A stretch of DNA of 64,000 nt from Paulownia fortunei. Taxonomy: Eukaryota; Streptophyta; Magnoliopsida; Lamiales; Paulowniaceae. The translations under genes were made by a program, and so were the position numbers. This document shows positions 47,577 to 60,391 of the stretch, piece by piece; within the stretch, counting starts at the first letter, position 1, and every line of letters begins with the position of its first letter. Below the pieces are notes generated by a model. It saw only the letters and a program-made list of their open reading frames with translations. It ran no database searches and had not been told where the DNA came from. The stretch lies in contig CM033118.1 in assembly GCA_019321725.1 (NCBI GenBank), positions 11,434,071 through 11,498,070 of the forward strand, read 5' to 3'.

Positions 47577-50265
47577 TGTAACACCCACTACTCAATAGTT
47601 ATATATAACATATAATTTGACATGATTGAACTTGTGTGTACATGAGATATTTTTTTTGTAATATTTTAAGAAAAGATAAATCACTTTTTACACGCACAAC
47701 CTTATTTAGAATACTTCCTCACATATGTCTTGTATATAGCAGGATCAATATTTATATAAAAGTACAACACCAAAAATGACCACAATATTTAGATACTTGT
47801 TTACAATAAAGTTTTAAAAGCAAAATATAATACTAGTCTCAAAATATAATACAATAGACTCAAAATATAACAAGCCAACAAAATAGCCCAACAGGTCGTC
47901 ATCCATGTACACACTCCCTCAGACACTTGTAGGAGCTCCAACAGCCGCCCAACTATCAAAAGATGCTTCAAACATTGTCATGCTCACCTACAATGCATAA
48001 ACTCTATGAGTTAGCTCAGCAAGTAAAGATTATACATGTCAAAGAATAATCCACAATATCATGTCATACATCTCAAAATGCTATGCCCACAATGTAATTC
48101 CATGCATCAAAGCATTTCTCTCAAATTCATTTCTTTCTTAGGCCCCTGACCAATGCTACTATTCCATGCATCGGAAAAGACCTCTGTACACTGCCATAAT
48201 CCAATGGCCAATAATAATATAAGCATGAAAATCCATTCATACTCATACGCATGCAAATCTATGCACGCGAACCTGCAAATCCATGCATGCTTTGGTGCAC
48301 TAGTAGTGGTTAGCAAAATATTTTTCTTTCTTAGAATCATACCGTGCAATGCAAGATTTATCACAATGCTCGTATATGATGCATGCACCTGCCAATGCCC
48401 ATGTATGTATGCTCAATGAACATGAATGACAGTAATGCATGCCCTTTACTATGCACGTATGATCCATGATATTACATATAAATCACACATTTACTATGTC
48501 TATACATTGTAGTTGCAAATAAATCTTTACTTATCTTTCATTTGGTTAGTGGCTTAGTTTAGATTTGTTTAGTATTCCTCTCCAACCTTAGATGTGAAAT
48601 AGCCTGTAATATTACCCAACATCAAGCACCATTCCTAATTTGGCAAGTTGGAAGCACAAAATCTCATATTAAGATCTTAAACACCAAGCTATTTAGATAA
48701 CAATCAAGCTTTCACAAACTAAAACCTAATATAGTCCCTCAAATACCTTAATTTCTCATCTTAGATACATGTAAACATCATATAATTGAAGTATCATCAC
48801 TCTAATAGCGTGTACCTAATTATTAAAACTCAATAGCAACATGTTTAGGTTGAAATATGCTAAGTTATCAAATGGGACAAATTTTCACCTTCTAATTTCC
48901 TTGCTGCCACATTAGGTTTCATAGACATTTTGACATCCTTAAGAATATTTATTCACTCTCAACTTTTTACCACACTTGTATAAGATTAGAACAATATAAC
49001 CGTGCTATAAAGTTTCCAAAACACATGGGTCTAGGTCCCCTAATTCAGTCCCCTTCACAGCACACCAGAACATATATTCTTACTTTGGTAGTTTTGAGTG
49101 TTTCTTCAATATCATTGCCGATTTCAATTTCTAACCGATGAAAATTTATTTCAATACTCTTAACTCATATATATATTTGTATATGATGATACTTATAGGT
49201 TTTATTCAACAGACCATACACTTTTGAAGCCTTGAACACAAGAATACAACAAGGTGATAACACATGAATACACGAGAACACTTTTCTATCAAGTATTTGC
49301 AACCAAAAACCCTTTCTTTGTGTACCAACGCCTATCTAATAACATCCTAACATATTTATAAATAATATTCAAAGATTAATAAGCCAATAAACCTAAAAAA
49401 AAATCTAAAAGTCATGCCAAACCCGTAGGTTAAGCTTACCTTACACAGTTTTCTACTTGAACTTGTTTATTTCTCCTTCCCTTTGCTTGTTTTGCCTCTT
49501 TTTTCGGTTGGAATCAGTTATGACCTATTTAGAGAGATTTTTCTATGTATTTAAAATCTGAAATGGTGTAAAAGAAGGTTCAAGTCGTGGATGTTAGTTT
49601 AAGAGTGAAGAATAGGTTGAGGTGCTAGCTTGAAAAGTCTAAGCATGAGGTGGCATGTAATGGTAAAATTTGATTTTCTCCCTTATCTTGCAGCCCTAAT
49701 CTTGTCTATCTCACATATTATTATTTGGTTGCAACCTATCTTAGACACCATTCATTTTCGTAGGTAATTCCTATATCCGTTCATTAGGTTCTTCACCCAA
49801 AAAATTATTGATTCTTGCCCGATTGATAAGTTTGTGCATCGATAGTGTTACAAACCTATGAACCTAGTTATATAATATTTAAATTATAGTATTGTATGTC
49901 TAGTTTTTCCAAGTATATGATTAAATAACATATAATATTAAAATTCATGATCGAACCGAATCACTTTCTATAAACTTTTCGGTGACATCTTTCGCACTCC
50001 TAAGGTTACCACGTGTAACCTAGTACTATTTACTATATTGATACCTAAATTTATTCTTATGTCAATAAAAATCAACCACTTAGGTTAGGATATTCAATAA
50101 CTAATATCATGCGAGAGCTTTAAAATTAAGTTTAATATTCAAGAATGTCGTATCAAATGAAATAAAATATGCAATGTCAATATAAATGCAAGTATCATAT
50201 AAAATTAGCACATAATGCATGAATTATATTTGGTCAGGTGAGTAGTGAGAGATTCGGGTATCACA
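47577..50265 (-). mobile_element. Second copy of LTR A
   Basis: Mirror of 2496-5184. It differs by short indels such as a GG versus GGG run near 49124 and an extra base near 49510. Confidence 0.8.
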
Positions 50266-50266
50266 T

Positions 50267-50386
50267 GCTGCCCCACCGTCACCCCAACCACCGCATAAAC
50301 CTCCGCCACCCCATCCCCCTATTCTAGAGAATTATCTCCACCCACCAGCCACTCATGTGCTTCATCCTCTCCATACAGATACGTGA
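50267..50386 (+). CDS. Copy of the proline-rich frame fragment
   Basis: Mirror of 2375-2494. Immediately downstream an ATG at about 50413 opens a short frame (MREPMSNNN) that meets TAG. Beyond the TAG the same frame continues as LLEMLKNYGKEDAYAF, so a decayed coding region is possible. Confidence 0.3.
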   Translation, partial: AAPPSPQPPHKPPPPHPPILENYLHPPATHVLHPLHTDT

Positions 50387-50988
50387 ATATTTGGAGATAG
50401 AAGAATTGCAATGAGGGAACCGATGTCTAATAATAATGCGCCATCTCAATTGCCCTAGCCACTGCTCGAGATGCTCAAAAATTACGGCAAAGAAGACGCT
50501 TATGCTTTCTAGGACATTGAAGTCAGTTCACTTTCAAATCACCCCTTTTTAGTAGAGATTTACTTCTTTGTGTTCTTAAGATTTGCGTTTCTTAGTGATT
50601 GAAAGATTGAATGTTTTTCCTATTTGTGTGAAATTTGATGAATTTGTTATGTGATTTTGTGATTTTATAGTTGTTTGATGATCATTGATTACAAGATATG
50701 TTGATCTAGAAATAGAAGTTCATTGTTTTTCTATGTCAGATCATTTTCTTGGAGTAATTCTTTATATGTTTGAGCGTATGTGTTTATTTTCTAAATTTTA
50801 AGGTTAAGACTTACTGTAGAGCTTAGATCTTCCTTGGATTGTTAGATGCTTGTGTCTATTGTGAATCATATGGGAACTCACTTGAACTACTTTGAAATAG
50901 TGGAACCTCCATTAAAATTGTACAAAATATTTTAAAAAGAAAGAAGAAAGAACTTGAGGGAGAGTTGATATTAGGAAGAATATAACTG

Positions 50989-51063
50989 AGAGAGAATGAA
51001 GAAGACTTGAGAATTGAAGAGAACAAGAAATTCATTAAACTGCCAAAGACCTCCCTCATCCAG
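50989..51063 (+). CDS. Copy of the possible charged exon
   Basis: Mirror of 1694-1768; ends at a GTATAA donor. The CT tract just upstream is 3 bp shorter than in the left arm. Confidence 0.25.
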
Positions 51064-51364
51064 GTATAATATCCTCTTTTATATCCTAGTTTGGTTAATT
51101 GCTCCTAACGATCTAACTAGCTAGCTAATTTTGTTAATAAGCTAGTCTCATGTCTTTTGTAAATTTTTTCTTCTTTTGTGAACTTGTGTTTGCTGTTTTG
51201 CATTTTTGTCTTTATTTTATCACTTGTAACAGTTTCTCTCTCTAGGTTCTTTGTTATTGTACCTTTGCATTTTCCATATGCAAATAAAACACATTTGTAC
51301 GCATAATTAATGATATATACTTTATATTTTGGGGCTTCCAGCAGCACCAATAGAGCCTATCTAG

Positions 51365-51481
51365 AGGCAATGTTTTGACTGTAGAGAAACGAACAATGTA
51401 AAAAGAGAGAGCTGGTTGAAGATGGGATTAAAGGCAATCTTAGATGCAAAGTTTGGCATGCTACTTTCACCTAGTGGACAG
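51365..51481 (+). CDS. Copy of the possible 39-codon exon
   Basis: Mirror of 1277-1393, with the same AG acceptor and GT donor. In this orientation the order is the charged exon, then this exon, on one strand. Confidence 0.3.
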
Positions 51482-51497
51482 GTTTGTTAATCATTCA

Positions 51498-51521
51498 CCA
51501 TCCATCCATCCATCCATCCAT
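51498..51521 (-). repeat. (ATGG)6 microsatellite, second copy
   Basis: Mirror of 1237-1260 with the same unit number. Confidence 0.95.
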
Positions 51522-52572
51522 GATAATGATCATTTTTCTTGTTAACTCTGGAAGATGTGGCAAAAGCTTTGAGAAACAAATATATTTGAGGACCTTTCTA
51601 TGGGTTGATGAACGGTTTGATGGTTATTTTTGTGATAGAGTTTGGTGAAATGTCACTGTTTTTATTATCTACACCACAACTATCTCATGGTGGAATTCTT
51701 AACTTACTGGTATAAAGGAAAAGGAAAGTATGTTTTTATTGCCTTTATGAATGGTGAATTTGGTAATAATGTATTTCATAGGAAATGCAGTAAGTAAAGT
51801 TCATTAGTTTGAAATGATTTCACCTTAAAACTTTGGAGAGGAATAGTAATACAGGACCTAATTCAGTTAATGATGCCTCACAGACCAATTACTACAACAC
51901 ACCAGATATTTGTTGTGATGATTGGCAGTTTGCTATGTACTTTAGTTACTATACTGCTTATTATTTGAGTATGAAATATGATATGTCATTCTGGTTATGC
52001 ATGTAACAGCTTTACTGTGATATCTTTTAGGCGCATGTAAACAAAATATGTTTACTCTAAATACATATATGTTGGATTTTTTTCATTGTCAGAACCTATT
52101 AGAATGTGGCTGCTTAAGTGGTTCTTGAATATTCCCCTCATGATTTTTAATCATTTGAATGCTAGGAACTCGCCTTTGAAGTTCAGATCCAAAAGGTTGT
52201 TTCAGTAAGTAAAACTGATGTTTGAATGATTAGACAAAATGCATTGAAGTTAGAACTTGATGTGGAATTTTCATTTGCATGTGAATCCTGCCAAGATCTT
52301 CACATACCACCTTCATGTCATCTTTTATAATTATTTGCCTGTCTGCCCAAAACAACATGAAAATAAAAAAAAAATACATAGGTAGACACATGATTCCCTT
52401 CTTTCCAAGCATTTGAAGACTTCTTCTTTTCTTTAAAAATATGTTTTTGAAAGACTAAATTGAAAATTCACGTTTTCAATCGATTCTAATACTTCTAATA
52501 TTGGTCCTTATCTTGATTGTGACAATTTTTTAGTAATGAAAGAGAGTAAAATATGTATCTATGCAGTTAGAA

Positions 52573-52775
52573 TCAACGTAAGAATTGATTTGTAGACAAA
52601 TTTCTAAAACTATGAATAAAATTAATAACCTCTGCATTAAGGACATCAAGATGGACAGCAGAAGGATCTTTTTTAGGACAACCATGCCAATTGAATGCAT
52701 TTTTGATCCATAGATAGTGAAGATCAAGTTGCATGTAACTATACAACATATTTTTTAAATGATCACTTTCCACTC
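52573..52775 (-). CDS. Possible last exon of an unidentified host gene
   Basis: Sixty-six coding-like codons on the minus strand end in TGA. They start after a pyrimidine-rich stretch closing with TTGAG, a plausible splice acceptor. Segments include LWIKNAFNWHGCPKKD and LDVLNAEVINFIHSF. Upstream on the same strand are further coding-like pieces near 53372-53455 (LDALNTAACATTAKES, then a one-base break), 53614-53675 and 53745-53800, each near GT/AG dinucleotides. I do not recognise the family, and at least one piece has a broken frame, so this may be a pseudogene. Confidence 0.35.
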
Positions 52776-53900
52776 AAGAAAAGGGTTCTAGAAAAAAAAG
52801 ATTTTTTTAACTGGTCACGTTTACTTCTAGAAAGGAACAAACAAAGATCAAGTTGAACTCAAATAATAAATGTACTTATAAATAAATAGCCAACATGTTT
52901 TGCAGATGTAAAGCGAGAAAGACAACCAGATAGCATATCAAAACTCGTTTACCTTATTCCCATAGTAAATCAATGTAAAAAACAAACAAATAAAAGAATA
53001 GAATAAAATTTAACAATTGTGAAAGATAGAATAAAATAGACTAGCAAAGAAAAATCGTGAGAGATGTGCAAGATATCTGAATGACCTAAACTCCTAGGAA
53101 GACTTAAAATATACATCAACATAAATTGCTCAATATTTAATTATAAAGTTGACAAAAATATTTCTAAATGTAAATGCTTTCAGAGTTTCCCCACTGTATC
53201 GACCATAGCCTATCACCAGTTCACATTACACACTGCAGAAAATTTGCCACTTCCAGACAAGATGAAGAACTAGATGATAAGTCAATTTTATTCCTACAAA
53301 TTCATACATCATGGTCTAAAAAGGCACTCTAAACTTGATTTGAGAACAAAGGAGTGGATAGAAGGAATAACCTTGAAAAATCTATTGCTAGCATCAACAT
53401 TAAGACTCTCTTTGGCAGTAGTAGCACAAGCAGCTGTATTTAAAGCATCCAAACCTAAAAAATAAAGCATCACCATATAAGCAAATCAGTTACTACTCAG
53501 TTATCTAATAAACATCAAGGAAATATAATTGACCAACATAAAGTCCATAAAGGCATTTTGGACTAGCGTATGATAAGGCTAGATAGATGCACCTTTTTGG
53601 ATATTACTTTTGCTAAGTATCCCTGGTGGCAATCAGACCAATTTGTCTCAATTTCATCATAGCAACCCTGCAAAACTTGGATCTTTTAGATCCATCACAA
53701 GACAACATAAAATCATTAAATTATCATAAAAAACAAACACCTACAACCAGTAAACTCCACATCAAAAAGTATCTTCATCAATTCCACGAACTGAGTCGCA
53801 AGACATGGATATTTTAAGGGAGAATAAGTCAAGCAGATGTTATAAAATTAATTTCGAGCCATAACCACTAAGGTCCATCGATCATACTAGCAAAACAACA
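52776..53900 (-). other. Possible intron/exon remnant of the same gene
   Basis: AT-rich DNA with no transposon motif. The short coding-like pieces listed for the last exon lie at 53372-53455, 53614-53675 and 53745-53800. No continuous gene model can be built, and the plus-strand ORFs at 53274 and 53626 are antisense shadows. Confidence 0.25.
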
Positions 53901-53949
53901 AAAGATCCTTTCCCATCCTGTGTAACCCCAACATCACTCTTTTCAATTT

Positions 53950-54430
53950 TTGTCATAGTTCTCTTTCTCTAATATATTTTCTCTTTCCTCTTTCTTTTTC
54001 TTTCTTTCATCCATTTCTTTCACTCTCTCCTCCATTGAGGTGTCCCATCCCCACTATAATTGCCGCCCACATATCACCACTATTAACTGTTCTTTTCCTT
54101 TTTCTGTATTTTTTTTACCTTTCTTTTTCTTTTTCTCACTTTTTTTTCTTTTTTTCTTCTCCTTTTTGATATTTCTTTTTTTATTTCTTTCATCCATTTC
54201 TTTCGCTCTCTCATCCGATGCGGCATCTTATTGCCACTACAATCGCTACCGACAAACCCACCCATCTTTTTTTTCCATTTTCTTTATTTTTTCTTTTTTT
54301 ACCTTTTTTTTCTCCCTCTTTTTTCTTTTATTCTACTTTTTTTGCTATTTTTCTTTTCTCTCTTTTCTTTTTTTTTTTGTTTCTTTCACTCTCTTCCCCT
54401 ACGGCATCCTGTTAGCAATACAATCACTGC
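53950..54430 (+). repeat. Polypyrimidine degenerate tandem repeat, unit about 185 bp
   Basis: Three units begin near 54001, 54184 and 54378. Each has TTTCATCCATTTCTTTC or a shortened form, CTCTC, then a mixed GCCRC-rich segment, then a long T/C run. The Phe/Ser-rich ORFs here, and the Lys/Arg-rich one on the other strand, are products of low complexity. Confidence 0.75.
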
Positions 54431-54579
54431 TGACACACCACCCACAGTCGCCTTAGCTACATTCCGTAGGTCTTTCTTGTTGGCACGTCTTACAACTTTC
54501 GCACTAGCTTCCACAAAAAGTACTGTTACAATTCAAGAAAGAATTGAATACAACATCCACTAATAGAATTTAGGGAACA

Positions 54580-55230
54580 TAAAAATTTCAAAAATAAGAC
54601 AATATATCGAATTGGCCGACATACCTTGGGCTGAGTTTTCCTTTCTTTCCAAATCTCATGATACTTTTTATAGGAGCTACTTCTAAGATCACATGATCCC
54701 CAACGGCAAACTCTAGATTCTTTATCAGTATGTTGAACTATTTTTAGACCAAGTAGGGTTCGTTCTCCAACTTCATCCTAATGAAATTGATATCTACATT
54801 TTCTTTCATACAATGCTTCATAAGGCGCCATTCCAATTGTTGATTGGTAGCTATTATTATAAGTAAACTCCACTAATAGAAGCTTCGCATCCCAACTTCC
54901 TTGAAAATCTAGCACACAGGATCTTTAACAGATCCTCTAATATCTGAATAACCATATTTGATTGTCCATCACTTTGTGGATGAAATTTTGTACTAAATGT
55001 AAGTTTCATTCCCAAGGTACTGTGTAAGCTCTTCCAAAATGTAGATGTAAACTTAAGATCTCTATCGAACACTATTAAAACTGGCACTCTATGTAACCTC
55101 ACTATCTCTTTAATATATTGTTGAGCATACTGGTCCATATTATATGTGGATTTCACTGGAAGAAAATTGGTTGATTTAGTTAATCTATCAACAATCACCC
55201 ATATAGAATTATAACCCTTTTGAGTTGTAG
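54580..55230 (-). pseudogene. Chromovirus integrase scrap, antisense
   Basis: On the minus strand: [19 protein letters not shown] with the first core Asp, VFDRDLKFTSTFW with the second, then HPQSDGQSNMVIQILEDL, where the catalytic Glu is replaced by Asn. The chain continues degenerately towards 54580. The 5' side of the scrap joins LTR B end sequence directly, so everything from gag to mid-integrase is deleted. Confidence 0.85.
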
Positions 55231-55930
55231 GTTGCAACACCCTTTAACCTAACTGCAGAACCTAAATAAGTTGATGCAGTTAAGTCAAGAAATGTTAATA
55301 TTTCATCAATACTAGAGTTATAGTTTTAATAAAAGTTTCTCTTTTGGCTATAAGATAAATAACTTGAATTCATTTATTATTTCATTTTGTTTTAAACACA
55401 CCATATACATAAATCAAAATTAAGTTCATCTATTTACAAAACCATAACCGAGCGGCTTATTTAAAAACAAAATAGAGTTTTCAAAATAGGCTACAAAATA
55501 GCTCGAAGCATGGCATATGAACAAATCTCTGTCTGGCCATTCTAGAGACTCAGTCAACCTCTAAACCTATACATTTTCACCTACATCACTTGAATCTAAT
55601 GAGCTAAAGGCTCAATAAGGTGAAACTAATTCAATAATAAATAGCGTACATACAAATCATATAAATAGTTAAAAACATTATTCAATTTAATAACTTTCAT
55701 TCATAAATCATTCCTTAGGGCCCTTGAAGTGTGGTACCTAACTAATAGTGATGAACTGTGGTTTTCGGAACCTGTTCATAATAATTGGCCAATAAGAGAA
55801 ATAATACAGGGTTTCCTACTTGGTCTTTCAACCTTAGGTATTAGTCGTATTCTGTCTCATTCATTGTAGCTTTTCTATACCAATTTTTCAACCTCAAGTA
55901 TTTGCCACTATCTGTTGGGTCCGTCGGTCC
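55231..55930 (-). mobile_element. LTR B 3' part, antisense
   Basis: Reverse complement of the last 700 bp of LTR B. The terminal TGTTACA reads TGTTGCA. At 55930 the orientation flips to plus within the same LTR family. Confidence 0.85.
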
Positions 55931-57648
55931 CACCCTCTACTTACCTCTCTTTGAAATGTCAAAGAAGTCATTTTTAGCCATATTTTCTTGCTCCTAAAAA
56001 ATGACCAGCCTTCTTCTCCAAAGTTTCTCCCAAATTTTTACACTTTCATACTCATAAAAAATTGAATTCAATTCATGGAAATTCATAGAACACAAACTAT
56101 AACAAGTTTTACCCTTTTAAGCTTGAAAAATGGTTGATTTTGAAGCTTAATTCCAATTTAATCAAAGTATATTCTTTTTGAATGTTTGTTATACTGAATT
56201 TGTAGTATCTTAGATGGTTACATGTTTTAGTATGTTTTTGTAAGAATGAAAACTCAAGTGGGATAGACTTGAAGCCAAAACCAAGCTAGTTAAGTTAGTT
56301 TATAGCAAAAAAATTGATAGCCTTATGAAATATGCTTAATTAACTTGTTTATATTGATCTTGTAATGCTTATATTATGTATCAAAATGCCAACAAATGAT
56401 TGTGAACAATAGCAATCAGGTTGCATAATTGAAGGTTAGAATCAATTTAAGTTAAAACCAAGTTTATATCATGTTAATTTGGATTGTGTTCAAGTTTTGT
56501 GGATTGCCGTAATATTTACATTTGAATTATTAGTAGTTTACTGGTTGCTCTAATGTTTAATATCTTGAATTAGTAGTAAAATATGGAGTATGCATTACTT
56601 TTTTAAGTCATGTAATCGACATGGAGTTATTTATAAAAGATTGAAAAGTGTATATAATTTTAATTAGAATATATTATGTGATTTATTAAAAGGATGAAAG
56701 GTACATGATTTGATTATGTTAGACCTTTAACATATCCTATCTTCCAAAGAGATTGAGCTTTTCACTTAGCATAAAGTGGACTTGAGATAAGTTGAAACTT
56801 TTATTTGCTTTATTACAAGAATTATGCAATGTTGTTCATGTTTTAATGTGATTGTCATTACTTGTCAAATGATGTAATGTTTGAATTCATGGTTCATGAA
56901 GCATGATACTATCAAAAATATAATGATGTTTTTGAAAAGGAAGTATGGTACTTGATTGATGGTCGGGTAGGCAAGGGATGGGGGAGGGACCGACGGACCC
57001 AATAAATAGTAGCAAATACTTGAGGTTGAAAATTTAGTATAGAAAAGCCACAATGAATGAGTTAGAATATGGCTAATACCTGAGGTTGAAACACTAAGTA
57101 TGAAAACCCAACATTATTTCTATTATTGGTTAATCAATATGAACAAGGACCTCCCTACCCTGTGACATGTTAACTAGAGGAATGCCAGGTATTAGTTAGG
57201 TACCACACTTCGAAGGCCCTAAAGAATAATTTATGAATGAAAGTTATTAAATTGAATAATACATTTAATCAAGTATGTGATTTGCACATATGCTATTTGT
57301 TATTGCATCAATTTCACCTTACTAAGCCTTTAGGTTATTAGATTCATGTGATGTAGGTAGAAATGTATAGGTTTAGAGGTTGACTGAGTCTCCAGAGCGG
57401 CCGGATAGAGTTTTGTTCATATACCATGCTTTGAGCTGTTTTGTAGCATATTTTGAAAACTCTATTTTGATTTTAAATAAGCCGCTCTGTTATGATTTTG
57501 TAAACAGATGTGTTAAACTATAGTTGGGATAATAACATTATGTAGTCAAACACCAAACCATAATTCTAGTATTGATAAAAGGTTAACATTTCTTAACTTA
57601 ATTGTATCAGCTTGTTTAAGCTCTACAATTATGTTAAGGGGTGTTACA
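55931..57648 (+). mobile_element. LTR B, 5'-truncated, sense
   Basis: Matches 24165-25896 of the full LTR B and ends GGGGTGTTACA. Its last 670 bp can pair with the antisense LTR at 55231-55930. Confidence 0.87.
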
Positions 57649-57653
57649 GTTTT

Positions 57654-57665
57654 TGGTATTAGAGC
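57654..57665 (+). promoter_or_regulatory. Primer-binding site, initiator tRNA-Met type
   Basis: TGGTATTAGAGC is identical to the site at 14855, so this element belongs to the same subfamily. Confidence 0.8.
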
Positions 57666-59792
57666 AGAGGTTTAGTTATTTCTGAAGACAGAAGAAGGTA
57701 TATGAACACATCCTGGTTGGAAAACTTGGTCAGCTATTTGTTTATTTGCTTTTATGTTTACTTGATTAGATTTCATTTTATGTTATTTTCATGATTACGC
57801 ATCTATTATTGGCTAATGAATGGAATGATATTGGACAATGTATAACAGGTCATTAAACCAAAAAAGAAGACAATGGATGATCATGAGGGTAATCATTGTT
57901 TGGTGAACAATTTGACTGATCTCATTCAACAACAAACTAGAATGCATAATTAACAGGTAGAAGAATTGCTAGATATGCAACAAAGAAACCAAGAAAAGAA
58001 TCAGGGACTTCTGCCACCACATGCTCGATAGGATACTTCACAAGCTATATATGAGAAATTTAGAAAGATAGATCCTATTTATTTTAATGGTAGGTTTGAT
58101 CCCATGGTTGTAGAGGAATGGGTGAAATCATCATACACTATCTTTGACTATATATGAATTGACGATACTAAGAAGGTACTTTGTGCAATTTTCTTGTTGA
58201 AGAAGAACAAGCTGATGCAGATGCATTCATAGTCACAAATACTATTTTAATTTTTGGGATATCTGCAATTGCAATGCTAGATTTAGGATCTGCGCATTCA
58301 TTTGCATCCCACGCATTTGTGAGAAAATTAAGAATTACACCAGATTTATTAAACATAAGATATAGTGTGACAATTCCATTCGTGGAAGAAATGGATTCCA
58401 ACCAAATGTTAAGGGCTTGTTCTATTTAGATTAGTGATAGGACTCACTATGCGGATCTTGTTGATTTACCAATGCCAAATTTTGAGGTTATTTTGGGTAT
58501 GGATTGGCTCACTAAATATCATGCAACAATTGATTATAAGAAGAAGATTATGATTTTTCAGCCACTTGGAGAAAAATAGTTTGTATTTAATTGTACCTCA
58601 TTGTCATGGTCCTTACCAATTATAACTGCTTTGAAATCTCAAAAGATGTTGAATAAAGGTTGTGTTGGATAGTTGGCAAGTGTTCTAGACACTTTGGTTG
58701 AAGCAAAATTGAAGCCAAAATTTATAGATGTGGTTCAAGAATTTCTTGAGGTATTTCTAGATGATTTATCGAGACTACCACCAAATTAAGAGATTGAATT
58801 TTTTATTGATGTTATGCTAGGGACTACTCCTATTTCTAAAGCACCATACCGAATGGCACCAACAGAATTGAAAGAGTTGAAAGTTCAATTGCAAGAATTG
58901 CTTGACAAGGGTTTTATTCACCCTAATTATTCTTCTTGGGGAGCATCTGTATTGTTTGGGAAAAAGAAGGATAGTACATTGCGGTGGTGCATTGATTATA
59001 GAGAGTTGAATGGATAAAATAACAGTCAAGAATAAGTATCCACTTCCAAGAATAGATGATTTTTTTGATCAATTGCAAGGAGCATCAGTATTTTCTAAGA
59101 TTGATTTGTACTCTGGGTATCATCAATTGAAGATCAAGGAAGAAGACATACAAAAGACTGCATTTCGAACAAGGTATGGACATTATGAATTTCTAATGAT
59201 GCCTTCGGATTAACCAATGGCCCCACTGCTTTGATGGATCTAATTAATAGGGTGTTCAAGGAATATGTTAATAAATTTGTTATTGTGTTTATTAATGACA
59301 TTCTAATTTATTCATTGGATAAAGAAGAGCATAAAGAACATTTGAAGATGGTGTTATAAGTTCTTAAGGAAAAACAATTATATGCTAAATTCAAGAAGTG
59401 CAAATTTTAGTTTGAGCAAGTGGTATTCCTAGGTCATGTAATATCCAAAAATAGTATTTTGATTGATCCAAGCAAGGTAGAAGTTGTCACTAAGTGGCCA
59501 ATACCAAAAAATGTATCAGAAGTAAGGAGTTTCTTGGGATTAGCAGGGTACTAACGATGATTTGTTCAGAGATTTTCAAAGATAGCAACTCCATTGAAAA
59601 TATTGACAAGAAAGAATGTGAAGTTCTTGTGGACCGATGCTTGTGAAAGAATTTTTCAAGAACTGAAACATAAATTGACTATAGCTCATGTTCTTGCCAT
59701 TTCAATTGGAACTGGTGGATTCGTGGTGTACAACAATGCTTCAAAAACTGGTTGGGGTGTTGTTTTGATGCAAAATGGAAGGTTATTGCCTA
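57666..59792 (+). pseudogene. pol: Chromovirus pol remnant: partial gag, protease, RT, RNase H start
   Basis: Gag N-terminal remnants ([29 protein letters not shown]) end at about 58195 and join the protease (EEEQADADAFIV), again without a zinc knuckle. The protease core LDLGSAHSFASHAF is better kept than in the other copies. [58 protein letters not shown]; the catalytic motif is FINDILIYS, with Asp changed to Asn. It ends in RNase H (VVYNNASKTGWGVVLMQNGR), where the Asp is also lost and an Athila LTR scrap begins. Several stops and shifts. Confidence 0.88.
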
Positions 59793-60391
59793 CTAGAAAA
59801 CATACATACTAGAAAACTTAGCCTAAAGAAACCCTCTACCCCTTTCTCTTACAAGCTTAATACATGGCCTATTTATAGTATTTGGAGTAAGCTAGAAAAC
59901 AAACAAACATTGGAGGGGTTAATCAAGTGGTATGCTAGTTGCCAAGAGTTGGTAAGTTGTTACATCAAGTCCTTACCTACTAAATTAAATTTTAGTTTTA
60001 AGTTAGATACATCTAGATTTTGATGATGAGTAAAGAACAAAAGTTGTAGATCTTTCGGTGCTGATATATTTCATATATCATTTGTCAAATTTGGCTATCG
60101 AATGAAGAAAGTATGGTTAAATTACATAATCATGTCCAAAAATCATCCTTTAATGGCAGCAACAACTTGCAGCCTATGTTTTTACCATGTTCAGATCCAT
60201 AGAGCTTTTGATCATGAAATTATGCTTAAAATGCAAAAACTGCACAAGTATGGAAACATGCTTCTTTTGATCTTTTTATATTCATTGATTTCCTAACATA
60301 AAATATTAATAAAATAATAATATTAACAAGAATAAAGTAAGACAAGTATAAAGGATTTGATACAAAAATATGTCAAAATATGCACTTATCA
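59793..60391 (-). mobile_element. Athila-like LTR scrap, antisense
   Basis: Reverse complement of the start of the LTR at 12542 (TGATAAGTGCATATTTTGAC at 60391) to its TATAAATAGGCCATGTATT region and beyond, with internal deletions. It abuts the RNase H fragment on one side and LTR C on the other. Confidence 0.8.

Larger units (their letters stand above)
41871..52757 (-). repeat. Right arm of the 10.9-kb inverted duplication
   Basis: Reverse complement of 1-10892. The first 260 bp next to the gap contain at least four length differences from the left arm: a 7 versus 10 T run, an extra T after CAGTCTG, a missing C near 42070, and an altered A/G/T run near 42137. The following roughly 5 kb show no net length change. 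The outer end coincides with the window's left-edge sequence, so similarity may extend further. Confidence 0.95.

Noticed and set aside
54040..54563. Phe/Ser-rich and Lys/Arg-rich ORFs on both strands
   Set aside because: They are translations of a polypyrimidine tract with no non-repetitive protein content.
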